This document shows positions 50,026 through 58,796 of a DNA stretch of 64,000 nucleotides, piece by piece. The DNA lies in contig OY760687.1 of NCBI GenBank assembly GCA_963663945.1, positions 2,542,001-2,606,000 on the forward strand, given 5' to 3'. Source of the DNA: Bin87 sp963663945 (GTDB taxonomy: Bacteria > Chloroflexota > Dehalococcoidia > Lucifugimonadales > UBA3495). The position numbers and the translations under genes were made by a program. The notes under the pieces were generated by a model, which was not told the DNA's origin, ran no database searches, and saw nothing but the letters and a program-made list of their open reading frames with translations. Within the stretch, counting starts at the first letter, position 1; each line of letters starts with the position of its first letter.

Positions 50026-51543
50026 TTAGTCCTCCTGTCCCTGGCTGGTAACCGGGCGCAAGGCTGGTTCTCGAGGAACCGGCGTCGGACCAGCCTGTAC
50101 CTCCCGGTGGGTGGGCAGCGCCGACAAAATAAGCGCGACCGTCAGCGCCCCGATCATCGTGAAGAACGCGTATTTCATGCCGACGGTGAACGCGGTTCCA
50201 ACGCCGCCGGCCGCGCCATGACGCACCGCGTCCAGGCTGGGCTCGTAACCCATGGAAGCCATGGTAGCGGTCACGATGGCGGTGGCGACAGCGACGCTGA
50301 CCACGTTGCCGGCATTGCGAATGAGGTTGACCAACGCCGAAACGACGCCATGGCTTTCCCTTTCGACCGCGCTCAGAATTGAGCTTGAGTTGGGCGAGTA
50401 GAAGGTGCCCATTCCACTGGAGGTGAGCATCAGTCCGGGGATCACCTGGAACAGTGAAGAATCGGCATTCGCCTGGGAGAGAATCGCAATGCCGGTGATG
50501 GAAAGCAGCATGCCTGTAACCGTGAACTTGCGCCAGCCGTAACGGTCGGAAAGTCGGCCGCTGAGCGGCCCCAGCATCGCCATGCACAGCGCGCCCGGTA
50601 CCACGCACAAACCCGCCACGGACGGACTGTAGCCCAGAACATTCTGCAGGTAGAACGGCGTCATGAACAAAATGGCGGAACTGCCGACAAACATGAGGTG
50701 GTTGGCCGTCACGCCCAGGAAGAAGTTGCGTCGTCGGAACAACCGCAAGTTCAGCATGGGGCTGGCAATGCGCAACTCCCACCAGATAAATCCGGCCAGG
50801 AGAACGACGAAGGCAGCAGCCGCGCCCAGTATCGGCAGCGATGTCCAGCCGCTGCGATGCCCATTGGTGATGCCCAGCAGCAACGCCAGCAGGGCGCTGG
50901 AAGACAAAAATGCCCCTAGCCAGTCAAAACGACCGCGATGCGGTCCACTAACCGGGCCGAGTTGGCCCGCGTTGCCCAGTACGGCCACACACAGGGCGAT
51001 GCTGACGGCCACCATGGGAATGGTGGCGAAGAACACTGAGCGCCATCCGAAGGCGTCTACAAGAAACCCGCCCATGGCCGGGCCGGCAACGGCCCCGGTG
51101 CCGACCATGGTCATGATGAGGCCGATTGCCTTGCCGCGTTCGTTGGGCGGAAACGCGCCGATCATGATGGCCATGCCGGTGCCCTGGGTCATGGCGGCGC
51201 CAGTGCCCTGCACGATACGCGATACGACGAGCACACCCAGATCGTCAGACGTGCCGGCGGCGATGGAACCGACAATGGTCACAACCGAACCGATGATATA
51301 CACCCGTTTCGATGTGATGATATCCGCCAGCCGTCCCATGGGCAGCAGCAGCGCGATGATCGTCATCGCGTATCCGATCACCAGCCATTGCACGCTGGGA
51401 ATGTCGGTCTGGAAATAGGTCGCGATGCTCGGCAGCGCCACGCCCACGCTGCCGTGGTCAACCACGGAGGCGAAGGTGCCCACCGCCAGGGTGGCGAAGG
51501 CGTACCACTTATAGTGGGCGCTCCGCGCCAGCGACGATATCAC
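50026..51543 (-). CDS. MFS exporter, DHA2 (EmrB) family
   Basis: Membrane exporter of 505 residues, about 14 helices. Helix 1 SVVDHGSVGVALPSIATYF, motif A GRLADIITSKRVY, helix 4 RIVQGTGAAMTQGTGMAI and helix 5 GTGAVAGPAMGGFLVDAFGWR (motif C) all match. Start is GTG with only a weak ribosome site. It heads a two-gene unit with the TPP enzyme, an unusual association that could mean export of the enzyme's product. The phosphotriesterase-like gene lies upstream on the same strand. Confidence 0.87.
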   Translation of the reverse strand: MISSLARSAHYKWYAFATLAVGTFASVVDHGSVGVALPSIATYFQTDIPSVQWLVIGYAMTIIALLLPMGRLADIITSKRVYIIGSVVTIVGSIAAGTSDDLGVLVVSRIVQGTGAAMTQGTGMAIMIGAFPPNERGKAIGLIMTMVGTGAVAGPAMGGFLVDAFGWRSVFFATIPMVAVSIALCVAVLGNAGQLGPVSGPHRGRFDWLGAFLSSSALLALLLGITNGHRSGWTSLPILGAAAAFVVLLAGFIWWELRIASPMLNLRLFRRRNFFLGVTANHLMFVGSSAILFMTPFYLQNVLGYSPSVAGLCVVPGALCMAMLGPLSGRLSDRYGWRKFTVTGMLLSITGIAILSQANADSSLFQVIPGLMLTSSGMGTFYSPNSSSILSAVERESHGVVSALVNLIRNAGNVVSVAVATAIVTATMASMGYEPSLDAVRHGAAGGVGTAFTVGMKYAFFTMIGALTVALILSALPTHREVQAGPTPVPREPALRPVTSQGQED

Positions 51544-51575
51544 GACTGTTTTACCGCAGGGTCCCGACTTCGGTG

Positions 51576-52526
51576 TTACTCGCCGGCGAAAAAGCGTCGG
51601 GCATTTTCCACGGTGATCTGGTTAATATCCGCGTCTGACGCTCCCATTTCCTTCAGGCGGGGCAGCACGTAGCGCGGGATGAAGTTATAGCCGTCCGGGT
51701 TGGCCCGTCGGCGCTGTTCCTGCACCTCCGCGCCGTGACGAGCCTTGGGCACCGAGTAGTCATGGGAGAGGAATATGCGGTGCGTGAACCCGGCGTCCAT
51801 CAGCGCCTTGGCGACTTCTGTCCGCTGCTCCCAGTCGGGTGTCCCGCGTGTGCCGCCAGGATAGCGGTCCAGGCCCAGCCACACGCCCTTGTTCAGCAGG
51901 CCCAGCAGGTACTCCAGGTCGGTGTCGTCATTGCTGTGGCCGATGTACACGCGGTCCAGGTCGACGCCTTCTTCCTCGAGAATACGCACCTGGGAATCGC
52001 CGATCCGCTCCGGCGACCAGGTGTGGGTCGAGATGGGCACACCCGTGGATTTCTGCGCACGCGCCGCCGCCCGCAGCACATTCTCTTGCGGAGCAGTAAT
52101 TCCGCCCTCGTCGCTGGCAACCTTGATGATGCCGGCCTTGATGCCAGTGCCCTCGATGCCTTCCTCGATTTCGCGAACGTAGAGTTCCGCGATTACGTCC
52201 GGAGAGATTTCGCCGAAGGGCCGTGGCACAGCCAGGTGGTTGCCGGTGGCAACGACCACTTGCATGTCGCTGCCCAGCGCCACTTCGCGGATCAGTTGCA
52301 CGTCCCGTCCCAGGTCGAAGGTGCTCACGTCGATTATGGTTCGGACACCGTCTTCCCTGACGGCGCGCATGGCCGCAATCGACTGTTCGCGGACGCCGTC
52401 GCGGTCGATGATCTCCGGGTAGGTGTGGCGCAGTCCGGCGGCGTTGGTGCCCACATGCTCATGGCTCAGGGTGAACCCCAGATCGTCGGTATCGATGGGC
52501 CCCATCACGCTGTTCACGGTTGCCAT
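51576..52526 (-). CDS. Phosphotriesterase-family hydrolase (PTE/lactonase-like)
   Basis: TIM-barrel metal hydrolase of 316 residues. The binuclear site is visible in the right order: LSHEHVG (HxH), the bridging Lys in AGIIKVASDEGG, His in PISTHTWSP, His in VYIGHSNDD and Asp in FLSHDYS. Members are lactonases of quorum-sensing signals, phosphotriesterases, or unknown; the lysine bridge here is typical of the group. GGAGGG lies upstream of the ATG. The exporter gene follows after 32 bases, so the three genes (hydrolase, exporter, TPP enzyme) are one probable transcript. Confidence 0.87.
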   Translation of the reverse strand: MATVNSVMGPIDTDDLGFTLSHEHVGTNAAGLRHTYPEIIDRDGVREQSIAAMRAVREDGVRTIIDVSTFDLGRDVQLIREVALGSDMQVVVATGNHLAVPRPFGEISPDVIAELYVREIEEGIEGTGIKAGIIKVASDEGGITAPQENVLRAAARAQKSTGVPISTHTWSPERIGDSQVRILEEEGVDLDRVYIGHSNDDTDLEYLLGLLNKGVWLGLDRYPGGTRGTPDWEQRTEVAKALMDAGFTHRIFLSHDYSVPKARHGAEVQEQRRRANPDGYNFIPRYVLPRLKEMGASDADINQITVENARRFFAGE

Positions 52527-52700
52527 TGCCTTCCCTCCGGGCCACGGGTGAATGCGGGTATTCTATTACGAATTCCGCTGAAACGATACGAAACGATACG
52601 AGACGTTGGTTACGGGAAGGCGTGGCTCGCCGCGGCAGACTGCCAACGCGCCCGGTCTGGCTGATGTAGCCGGGATTTTCAGGCTCGGGCTATTTGGCCC

Positions 52701-52785
52701 ACCGGACTTGCCGGGCGACCGGACTTGCCGGGCGACCGGACTTGCCGGGCGACCGGACTTGCCGGGCGACCGGACTTGCCGGGCA
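52701..52785. repeat. 17-bp tandem repeat, five copies
   Basis: Unit ACCGGACTTGCCGGGCG, four identical copies and a fifth differing only at its last base. It lies 46 bases upstream of the carboxymuconolactone decarboxylase-family gene in the 304-base divergent gap 52527-52830. A frame runs open through it but would encode only a Pro/Asp/Leu repeat, so I regard it as noncoding. Each unit contains CCGG twice. Confidence 0.9.
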
Positions 52786-52830
52786 ATCCCTGGCCCGTCT
52801 ATATTGGCCTAAAAGCACTGGGAGGCAAAC

Positions 52831-53382
52831 ATGCGCACGCCAATTTTAACGCGGGACCAGGTTCCGGAAGAATTGCGAGAAGCCTTCGACCACGAGACCT
52901 CCGACTCCGGTGGAGTGGTTTCCAGCGGACCCGGTTCCGCCATGATCAACAGCCCCGAGATGCGTAAGCGAGCGAACTCTCTCGTCAACTATCTGCGGGA
53001 CGACTCCTCGCTGCCCAAGAGGATCCAGGAACTCGCCATGATCCTGACAGCGCGCAACATGGACTGCCAGTACATCTGGTTCGCCCATTCCATCCGCGCC
53101 AAGGAGCAGGGCATCAGCGCCGAGTTCGTTGACAACCTGCGAGACCGCAAAGCGTTGCCGCAACTGCCGGCTGACGAGCAGACGGTGGTGAACTATGCCA
53201 CTGAACTGTTCAACAACCACCGCGTCACGGACGCGACCTTCCAGGCTGCCATCGACCAGTTCGGCGCGCTGGGGTTGACGGAACTGACTACGCTGTTCGG
53301 CTACTACTCGCTCCTCGCCTTCAACGCCAACTCATTCGATATCGACGTCCCCGACGGAGACGAACCCAAGCTGCCCATTTAG
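52831..53382 (+). CDS. Carboxymuconolactone decarboxylase/AhpD-like family protein
   Basis: Helical protein of 183 residues. The core DSSLPKRIQELAMILTARNMDCQYIWFAHSIRAKEQGIS matches the CMD family; the redox CxxC of AhpD-type members is reduced to a single Cys (DCQYIWFAH), while the following His remains. So it is probably not a thiol peroxidase partner but one of the lactonase/decarboxylase or unknown group. GGGAGG eight bases upstream. The 17-bp repeat array sits upstream, where it may influence expression. Confidence 0.82.
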   Translation: MRTPILTRDQVPEELREAFDHETSDSGGVVSSGPGSAMINSPEMRKRANSLVNYLRDDSSLPKRIQELAMILTARNMDCQYIWFAHSIRAKEQGISAEFVDNLRDRKALPQLPADEQTVVNYATELFNNHRVTDATFQAAIDQFGALGLTELTTLFGYYSLLAFNANSFDIDVPDGDEPKLPI

Positions 53383-53442
53383 AAGCCCACCCGCGATAGT
53401 CGCGGCGGGACCGATCGCCCAGAGTAGGCCCCGGGATGAGGC

Positions 53443-54528
53443 TCAGCTCGACAGGCGGCTGAGCAGGCTGGTGCACCACCGGGACATCGGCACGACGAAG
53501 CCGGCCCGGTGGTACAGCCTGGCGCGCGCGGATTGAGCCGGCAGGCTTTCGGCGAGCATGGGGGCCAACACCCTGTCCTTGAATTGTTCCACCAACACGG
53601 CGGCGTCGGTGCACAGCACAACCTCCTGTTGCAGGTCGTAGGCCACGAAATCGAAATTGCAACTGCCCAGAATGAGTTGCACGGCGTCGATCAGAATGGC
53701 TTTGACGTGGCACATCTCCGGCTGATACAGCAATACCTCCAGATTGGAACCCGCGGCCGAACGGAACAACTCCTGCTGCAAAATGGCCTTGTTGGTGCGC
53801 GCGGGGTTAATCACCCGAACCCGCACTGATTCCGGAAGTTGCGCGAGGCGCTCCAACAAAGGGTCGGATACGTAGGGTGTGATCACATCAACCGACCGTT
53901 GCGCATGCTCGATGGTGGCGAAGAGTTCCTCGTACTCCCCCCGGCTGCGACGGCCATCCAGGAAGTAAAGCCTTCCTAGGGGCGTTGACACGATTCGGGA
54001 GGAGTTGATCCCGCGCAGCGTGTCGTAGAAGTCTTCCGCCAGCGCGTCGACCAGATTGGTGCAGCCGGTTCGCATCATCAGGTCATGCCACCGGAAATTG
54101 TGCTCACTGAGGTTGATGCCGCCCAGGAATGCCTGGTCGTCAACAACCATCATCTTCTTGTGGTTGCGGAAAGCGAACTTGCGCCACAGGCAGCCCATGG
54201 GGTTGGTTACAACGATGCGCACGCCGTCGCGTTCATCCTGGCGGAGCAGTCGGCGCGTGTCGCGTGCTTCCCGCCGGAATCCCGGATCCAAAAGGAACCT
54301 TGGACTGAAGACCAAATCGTCGCTGATTTTGGCGGTGGAGAATGCGTCCACGCACAGGACTTTTTCTTCAGCCGGCGAACGGACGAGCAGGTCCCAGAAA
54401 TGCCGGCCCACCGAATCCAGTTCAAAGGTCATCACCTGCAATAGCACCCGGCGGCGCGCCTGCAGGATCGCCGGCTTTACAGCGGCAACAAACTCCGACG
54501 AATTGACCAGCAGCGAGGAATCGTGCAC
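53443..54528 (-). CDS. Phospholipase D-like (cardiolipin-synthase-type) protein
   Basis: PLD-superfamily enzyme of 361 residues with two HKD motifs: FRNHKKMMVVDDQAFLGGIN near residue 120 and MCHVKAILIDAVQLILGSCN near residue 275. Both have H-x-K-x4-D. It lacks the N-terminal membrane helices typical of cardiolipin synthases, and its second motif ends in SCN, a frequent variant. GTG is the start. It could move phosphatidyl groups or be a nuclease. It stands 13 bases after the agmatinase-family gene; the stop of the CMD gene is 60 bases away on the other strand. Confidence 0.82.
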   Translation of the reverse strand: MHDSSLLVNSSEFVAAVKPAILQARRRVLLQVMTFELDSVGRHFWDLLVRSPAEEKVLCVDAFSTAKISDDLVFSPRFLLDPGFRREARDTRRLLRQDERDGVRIVVTNPMGCLWRKFAFRNHKKMMVVDDQAFLGGINLSEHNFRWHDLMMRTGCTNLVDALAEDFYDTLRGINSSRIVSTPLGRLYFLDGRRSRGEYEELFATIEHAQRSVDVITPYVSDPLLERLAQLPESVRVRVINPARTNKAILQQELFRSAAGSNLEVLLYQPEMCHVKAILIDAVQLILGSCNFDFVAYDLQQEVVLCTDAAVLVEQFKDRVLAPMLAESLPAQSARARLYHRAGFVVPMSRWCTSLLSRLSS

Positions 54529-54541
54529 TGGCTGGAGTTGA

Positions 54542-55534
54542 TCAGCGGGATGGGAAACGGGCCGCCAGAACGTCAGCGATCAGTCGGGCGGCCACCTGCA
54601 CGGTCAGGTCGGACACGTCGTACGGCGGAGCCACCTCCACCACGTCGAAGGCGACCAGGTTGGAGCGGGCAACCAGGGCAGCGAGGCAGCGGCGGCACTC
54701 CTCATAGTACAACCCACCCACCTCCGGAGTACCCGTGCCTGGCGCCTGGGTCGGGTCGAGCACGTCCACGTCGAAGGTGATGTAGAGGTTGGATCCTACG
54801 GGCAGACTCTGGGCAACGGCTTCGGGACCCATGTCGCGGAACTGCCGGGTGGTCACGATAGTGTTGCCGTGGGCCATGGCCTCCTCATACGGAGCCCGCC
54901 GCACACTGCGGATACCCACCGACGATATTGAGCCCACATGCTCCAGCTCATGGCAGCGGCGGATCGGGCTGCCGTGAGTCAGCAGCGTCCCCTGGTAGTC
55001 GTGCGTGTAATCCAGGTGCGCGTCGAAGTGCACTACGTCCAGCGGCGCGAACCGGCCCAGGCCGGCCACCGCAGGGAAGGTTATCGCATGGTCGCCACCG
55101 AGGATCACGGGAAAAGCGCCGCGCTCGGCGATCCGCGACACCACGCCGGCCAGACGCTCGAAATTGTGCACCACGTCCGAAGGGTTCACGGTCACGTTGC
55201 CGCAGTCGGCCATGGTGATGCCCCGGAGGAGTTCGTCTCCGGCGTCCGCATCGAAAAAGCCCTCCGCGTCCTGCCCCTGCCCGTAGGGATCCAGGTACGA
55301 ATAGGCCCGTGGCGCGTCTCGCAGCGCATCGGGGCCATAGCGGGCCCCGGGGCGCCCGAACGTGCCCTGGTCAAAGGGCATACCCACGAACGCGATGTCC
55401 GTGTCCAACTGATCTATATCGAAACAGCGCGGCGACCGAAACATCGTTCGCGGCCTCCGATCCAGCGGCGCAACATCACCGGGCGACGCGCCGGGCAGAT
55501 ATTGCGGTCCGATATTGAAGTTCGATGATGTCAT
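54542..55534 (-). CDS. Ureohydrolase (agmatinase/arginase family)
   Basis: Mn2+-dependent enzyme of 330 residues: ILGGDHAITFP, FDAHLDYTHDY and ITFDVDVLDPTQAPGTGTPE supply the six metal ligands. The N-terminal FVGMPFDQGTFGRPGARYGPDALR is typical of agmatinase and guanidino-acid hydrolases. The active loop residues that distinguish agmatine from guanidinobutyrate or another guanidino compound cannot be assigned. No arginine decarboxylase gene is near. The PLD-like gene follows after 13 bases, probably on the same transcript. Confidence 0.88.
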   Translation of the reverse strand: MTSSNFNIGPQYLPGASPGDVAPLDRRPRTMFRSPRCFDIDQLDTDIAFVGMPFDQGTFGRPGARYGPDALRDAPRAYSYLDPYGQGQDAEGFFDADAGDELLRGITMADCGNVTVNPSDVVHNFERLAGVVSRIAERGAFPVILGGDHAITFPAVAGLGRFAPLDVVHFDAHLDYTHDYQGTLLTHGSPIRRCHELEHVGSISSVGIRSVRRAPYEEAMAHGNTIVTTRQFRDMGPEAVAQSLPVGSNLYITFDVDVLDPTQAPGTGTPEVGGLYYEECRRCLAALVARSNLVAFDVVEVAPPYDVSDLTVQVAARLIADVLAARFPSR

Positions 55535-55664
55535 ATCGCTTGATCCACTGCGGGTCGGAATATCTGAACGGCGGCCAGACGGGGAGCGGGTTAGCGCAAC
55601 CCCCGCGCCCGCAGGAGATGTTGATTATACTTGACCGCAAACGCTGAGAGAAAAGGAGTTCACC

Positions 55665-56435
55665 ATGGCACGGCTTGAGGACTACCAGGACCGGTTCCAA
55701 TTTGCCAAATTCGAACGCGAGGACGGCATCCTCCTGATGACGCTGCACAGCGACGGGGACACGCTGCAATGGGGCGCCGGCCCGCACACCGAACTCCCCG
55801 AGGTGTTTCACACCATCGGGACTGACCCGGAGAACAAGGTAATCATCATGACCGGCGCCGGCCAGGGGTTCACCGGGCCGGCCGGGAGCAGTGATACGGT
55901 GCCGCGCCGGACGCCGGAACAGTGGGACGCCACCTACTGGGAAGGCAAGCACCTGCTGGGCAACCTGCTGAACATCGAGGTGCCGATCATCGCGGCCATC
56001 AACGGGCCCGCATTGCGTCACTCGGAACTGCCGCTACTGAGCGATATCGTCCTGGCGGCGCCGCACACCACGTTCCAGGACTCGGGCCACTTCATGAGCG
56101 GACTGACCCCTGGTGATGGCATGCACATCATCTATCCGCTACTGATGGGGTTGAACCGGGGACGCTACTTCCTGCTCACCGGCCAGATGCTGGACGCGGA
56201 AAAGGCCCAGGAACTCGGGCTGGTTGCCGAGGTGCTCCCACCGGATGAGTTGCTGCCCCGGGCCTGGGAACTGGCGCGGCAACTCGCCCAGCAACCCCGC
56301 CTGGTGCTGCGCTATTCGCGTGTTCTCCTCACCCACCAGGTCAAGGGTGTCCTCCACGACATCCTGGGCTACGGTCTGGCCCTGGAGGGTCTCGGCTCGG
56401 CCCAGGACTATCTGGACCGCGGGCAGGGGCGTTAG
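55665..56435 (+). CDS. Crotonase-fold hydrolase resembling 6-oxocamphor hydrolase
   Basis: Protein of 256 residues in the enoyl-CoA hydratase superfamily, but closer in pattern to 6-oxocamphor hydrolase, a retro-Claisen C-C bond hydrolase, than to true enoyl-CoA hydratases (comparison from memory). Shared blocks: LLNIEVPIIAAINGPALRH, SDIVLAAPHTTFQDSGHF, GLTPGDGMHIIYP and NRGRYFLLTGQMLDAEKAQELG. The catalytic His and Asp of that enzyme (GHF and PGDG) are present. AAAAGGAG lies seven bases upstream. It may cleave a cyclic 1,3-diketone. Its stop overlaps that of the convergent MFS gene by four bases. Confidence 0.82.
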   Translation: MARLEDYQDRFQFAKFEREDGILLMTLHSDGDTLQWGAGPHTELPEVFHTIGTDPENKVIIMTGAGQGFTGPAGSSDTVPRRTPEQWDATYWEGKHLLGNLLNIEVPIIAAINGPALRHSELPLLSDIVLAAPHTTFQDSGHFMSGLTPGDGMHIIYPLLMGLNRGRYFLLTGQMLDAEKAQELGLVAEVLPPDELLPRAWELARQLAQQPRLVLRYSRVLLTHQVKGVLHDILGYGLALEGLGSAQDYLDRGQGR

Positions 56436-57733
56436 TCTCGCCTGCCGGTTTCTCCGGCATCCCGTTTCGGCGGCAACGCGGTCAGGATCAGCGCCGCGCT
56501 GCCGCCGTAGATGCCCAGCAGCGTCCACCAGGCCAGCAGGTACGATCCCGAATAGTCGTGCAGATAACCGACCAGAGGTGCGCCCAGACCGGCGGACAGG
56601 AGGTTAATCGGCATCACGATGCCCCGGATTGTTCCCAGGAAAGCTCGACCGTAGTAGGCGGCAAAGATGTAGGTGTGCACGATCATGCCGACACCCACCG
56701 AGCAGCCGAATACGATGGTGGACAGGAACATCATTTGCACTGATGACACGTAGATCATCAGGAGGATGGCGACGATAAACCCGGAGAACGAGGCGGCGGC
56801 AAGAAACCGCGTGGGGATGCGATCGGCCAACCATCCGGCCACCAGGGACATTGCAGCGGCGCCACCGGCGTCGGCGGCGAAGGACCAGGAGACCGTCAAA
56901 GGATCGTACGCCTTCTCCACAAAGTACGGGATCCGGTGGAAGCTCGCCCCACCCTGGGCCACTCCCGACAAGGCGAACACGGCGATGAGTTTCCACATCG
57001 TTCCGGTGCGGAAGGACTCCCGCACCGTCCACACTTGCTCATCGTCGGCCCAGCGCGGAGGCGACCCATCTGAGCCGGGCTCAACCGCCGCATCCGGGGG
57101 ATCTCCGTCCACCCTCAGTCCCATATCCTCGGGCTGGCGGCGCAGGAATATTGCCGCCGCCGGCACGGAGACGACAAGGAAAAATATCGCCAGGATGCGC
57201 CAGGTACCGCGCCACCCGTAGGCATCAATGAGCCATTGGGTCACCGGCAGGAGCACGATGCCCCCGATGCCCAGACCGGCGCCGGCCAGGGCCAGCGCGC
57301 GCCCTCGCCGTCGGACGAACCACTTGGCCACCGGCACCGAGGTCACGATGCCATTGGGCGCGGCCAGTCCGGACGCCCCGATGAGGCCGAAGAACAGGAT
57401 CAGTTGCCAGGCGTGGCTGCTGAAACTCACCAACAGCAGGCAGACGCAAATCAGGACCGCCGATATCGGGATGTAAGCCCGGGGTCCATAGCGGTCGATC
57501 AGCCAACCCACGCCAAAACTGAGGACTCCGGTAGTAAGCCTACGCGTGGTCTGCATCCAGCCGAAGGTCGCGCGGGATAGCCCCAGGTCCCGCTGCATCG
57601 GCAGGACGAACAACCCGTAGTTCAGGGTGCCCGTCGCCATCGTCGAGAAGTTGATGGCGAACATGGCCGCCACGATTACCCAACCGTAAAAGATCCTCCC
57701 CTGGCGGGGCGGTTGGTTACCGTTCGCTGCCAA
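56432..57733 (-). CDS. MFS transporter, MCT/OFA type
   Basis: Membrane carrier of 433 residues, about 12 helices, beginning with RQGRIFYGWVIVAAMFAINF, the same FYGW signature as the carrier at 26.6 kb. GWLIDRYGPRAYIPISAVLI is motif A; KWFVRRRGRALALAGAGLGIGG is the helix-5 block. The central acidic loop ends in VRESFRTGTMWKLIA. The start is TTG, 14 bases downstream of the palindrome at 57747-57774. It likely imports a monocarboxylate or a similar substrate for the neighbouring catabolic genes. Confidence 0.86.
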   Translation of the reverse strand: MAANGNQPPRQGRIFYGWVIVAAMFAINFSTMATGTLNYGLFVLPMQRDLGLSRATFGWMQTTRRLTTGVLSFGVGWLIDRYGPRAYIPISAVLICVCLLLVSFSSHAWQLILFFGLIGASGLAAPNGIVTSVPVAKWFVRRRGRALALAGAGLGIGGIVLLPVTQWLIDAYGWRGTWRILAIFFLVVSVPAAAIFLRRQPEDMGLRVDGDPPDAAVEPGSDGSPPRWADDEQVWTVRESFRTGTMWKLIAVFALSGVAQGGASFHRIPYFVEKAYDPLTVSWSFAADAGGAAAMSLVAGWLADRIPTRFLAAASFSGFIVAILLMIYVSSVQMMFLSTIVFGCSVGVGMIVHTYIFAAYYGRAFLGTIRGIVMPINLLSAGLGAPLVGYLHDYSGSYLLAWWTLLGIYGGSAALILTALPPKRDAGETGRRD

Positions 57734-57746
57734 CTCAAAAACAAAG

Positions 57747-57774
57747 GCAGGGGCGAATGATCATTCGCCCCTGC
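57747..57774. repeat. Perfect 28-bp palindrome
   Basis: GCAGGGGCGAATGATC followed by its exact reverse complement half (ATTCGCCCCTGC), self-complementary throughout with no mismatch. It lies between the MBL gene and the TTG start of the MFS gene, both read leftward. It might be an operator or a REP-like element; it has no T-run suited to termination. Confidence 0.85.
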
Positions 57775-57813
57775 GCACAACCGTGGCGCTGCGATTCTGC
57801 AAACAGGATTCGG

Positions 57814-58650
57814 TCAGATGGCCTGCCAGTAGCGTCGCCCCTGCAGGCGAACGATCTTGCCGAACCCGGGCGCAGGGAGATGCACCGCTGCCACCGGAAT
57901 GCCCTCGTTTTCAAGAAGGTCCAACACCGATTGGCGCGTGGCGACGGCCTGTTCCGGAATGATGTCCGCGCGGGACGCCCAGTGGGTCTGCTGGATCTGC
58001 GAGGTGTTGTGCAGCACATCACCCAGGACCAGCGCCCGCTCACCGCCGGAATTGATCATGATGCTCATGTGGCCCGGCGTGTGGCCCGGCGTGGGCACCG
58101 TGGTCAGCTCGCCAGTGATGCTGTACTCGCCCTCCATCAATGCCACCAGGCCCATGTCGACCAGAGGCCACACGCAATCTGGCGCGTTGGGAAAACGGTC
58201 GGGTTGCAGAGCCGGATCGTGGCTGGCGTCGAGGTCGACCTTGCTGAAGTAATACCGGGCGTTGGGGAAGGTCGGCTTCAGGTTCCCGCCATCGTCGCGA
58301 ACGGTGTTCCAGCCGACGTGATCCCGGTGCAGGTGGGTCATCACCACCGCGTCGATTTCGTCCGCGGATACCCCGTTTCGGGCCATGTCGTCCAGCAGTT
58401 CCCCCCAGGGGGTTTCAGGAGTGTCCTTGGCTCCCAACCCGGTGTCGATGGCAATGTTCTTGCCTTCCGAGCGCACCAGGAAACAGGCCAGATTGAAACT
58501 CACCTTGCGGTCGGGGGTCAGATGATCGTGGAAAGGCTCCCATTCCGAAGCCGGAATGTCGGGGAAGAAGTTGCAGATATCAAACTCCAGTAGGCCGTCC
58601 GTCAACGAAGCAATCTCCACGTTGCCGACGGTAATCTTGCTGGCAGCCAT
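57814..58650 (-). CDS. MBL-fold metallo-hydrolase (lactonase-like)
   Basis: Metallo-beta-lactamase-fold hydrolase of 278 residues. The metal site is in VVMTHLHRDHVGW (HxHxDH) near residue 108, with further ligands in VPTPGHTPGHMSI and LVLGDVLHN. The cap region resembles quorum-quenching lactonases and related hydrolases. GGAGG five bases upstream sets the start; an extended frame upstream is not supported. It lies upstream of the MFS gene on the same strand, separated by the 28-bp palindrome. Confidence 0.85.
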   Translation of the reverse strand: MAASKITVGNVEIASLTDGLLEFDICNFFPDIPASEWEPFHDHLTPDRKVSFNLACFLVRSEGKNIAIDTGLGAKDTPETPWGELLDDMARNGVSADEIDAVVMTHLHRDHVGWNTVRDDGGNLKPTFPNARYYFSKVDLDASHDPALQPDRFPNAPDCVWPLVDMGLVALMEGEYSITGELTTVPTPGHTPGHMSIMINSGGERALVLGDVLHNTSQIQQTHWASRADIIPEQAVATRQSVLDLLENEGIPVAAVHLPAPGFGKIVRLQGRRYWQAI

Positions 58651-58796
58651 AATCCCTCCAGATGCCGTGAATTGGCGCATTCTACCACCGGCAGCCCGGC
58701 AGACACCGCGCTTCGCTGAAAACGCCTGCAGTTGCTGACACCAAGCGATGGACGTGCGCAATCGACGGGTGGTACACCTGCCTCAGGTTGCCAACA

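Noticed and set aside
48320..50782. A 820-residue reading for the TPP enzyme with an extra N-terminal domain
   Set aside because: The added part lies inside the exporter gene in another frame; the AGGAGG-preceded ATG at 50023 gives a normal-length enzyme.
52606..52812. Small coding frame through the 17-bp repeats
   Set aside because: It would encode a low-complexity repeat with no ribosome site and no similarity; the repeats read open in several frames.
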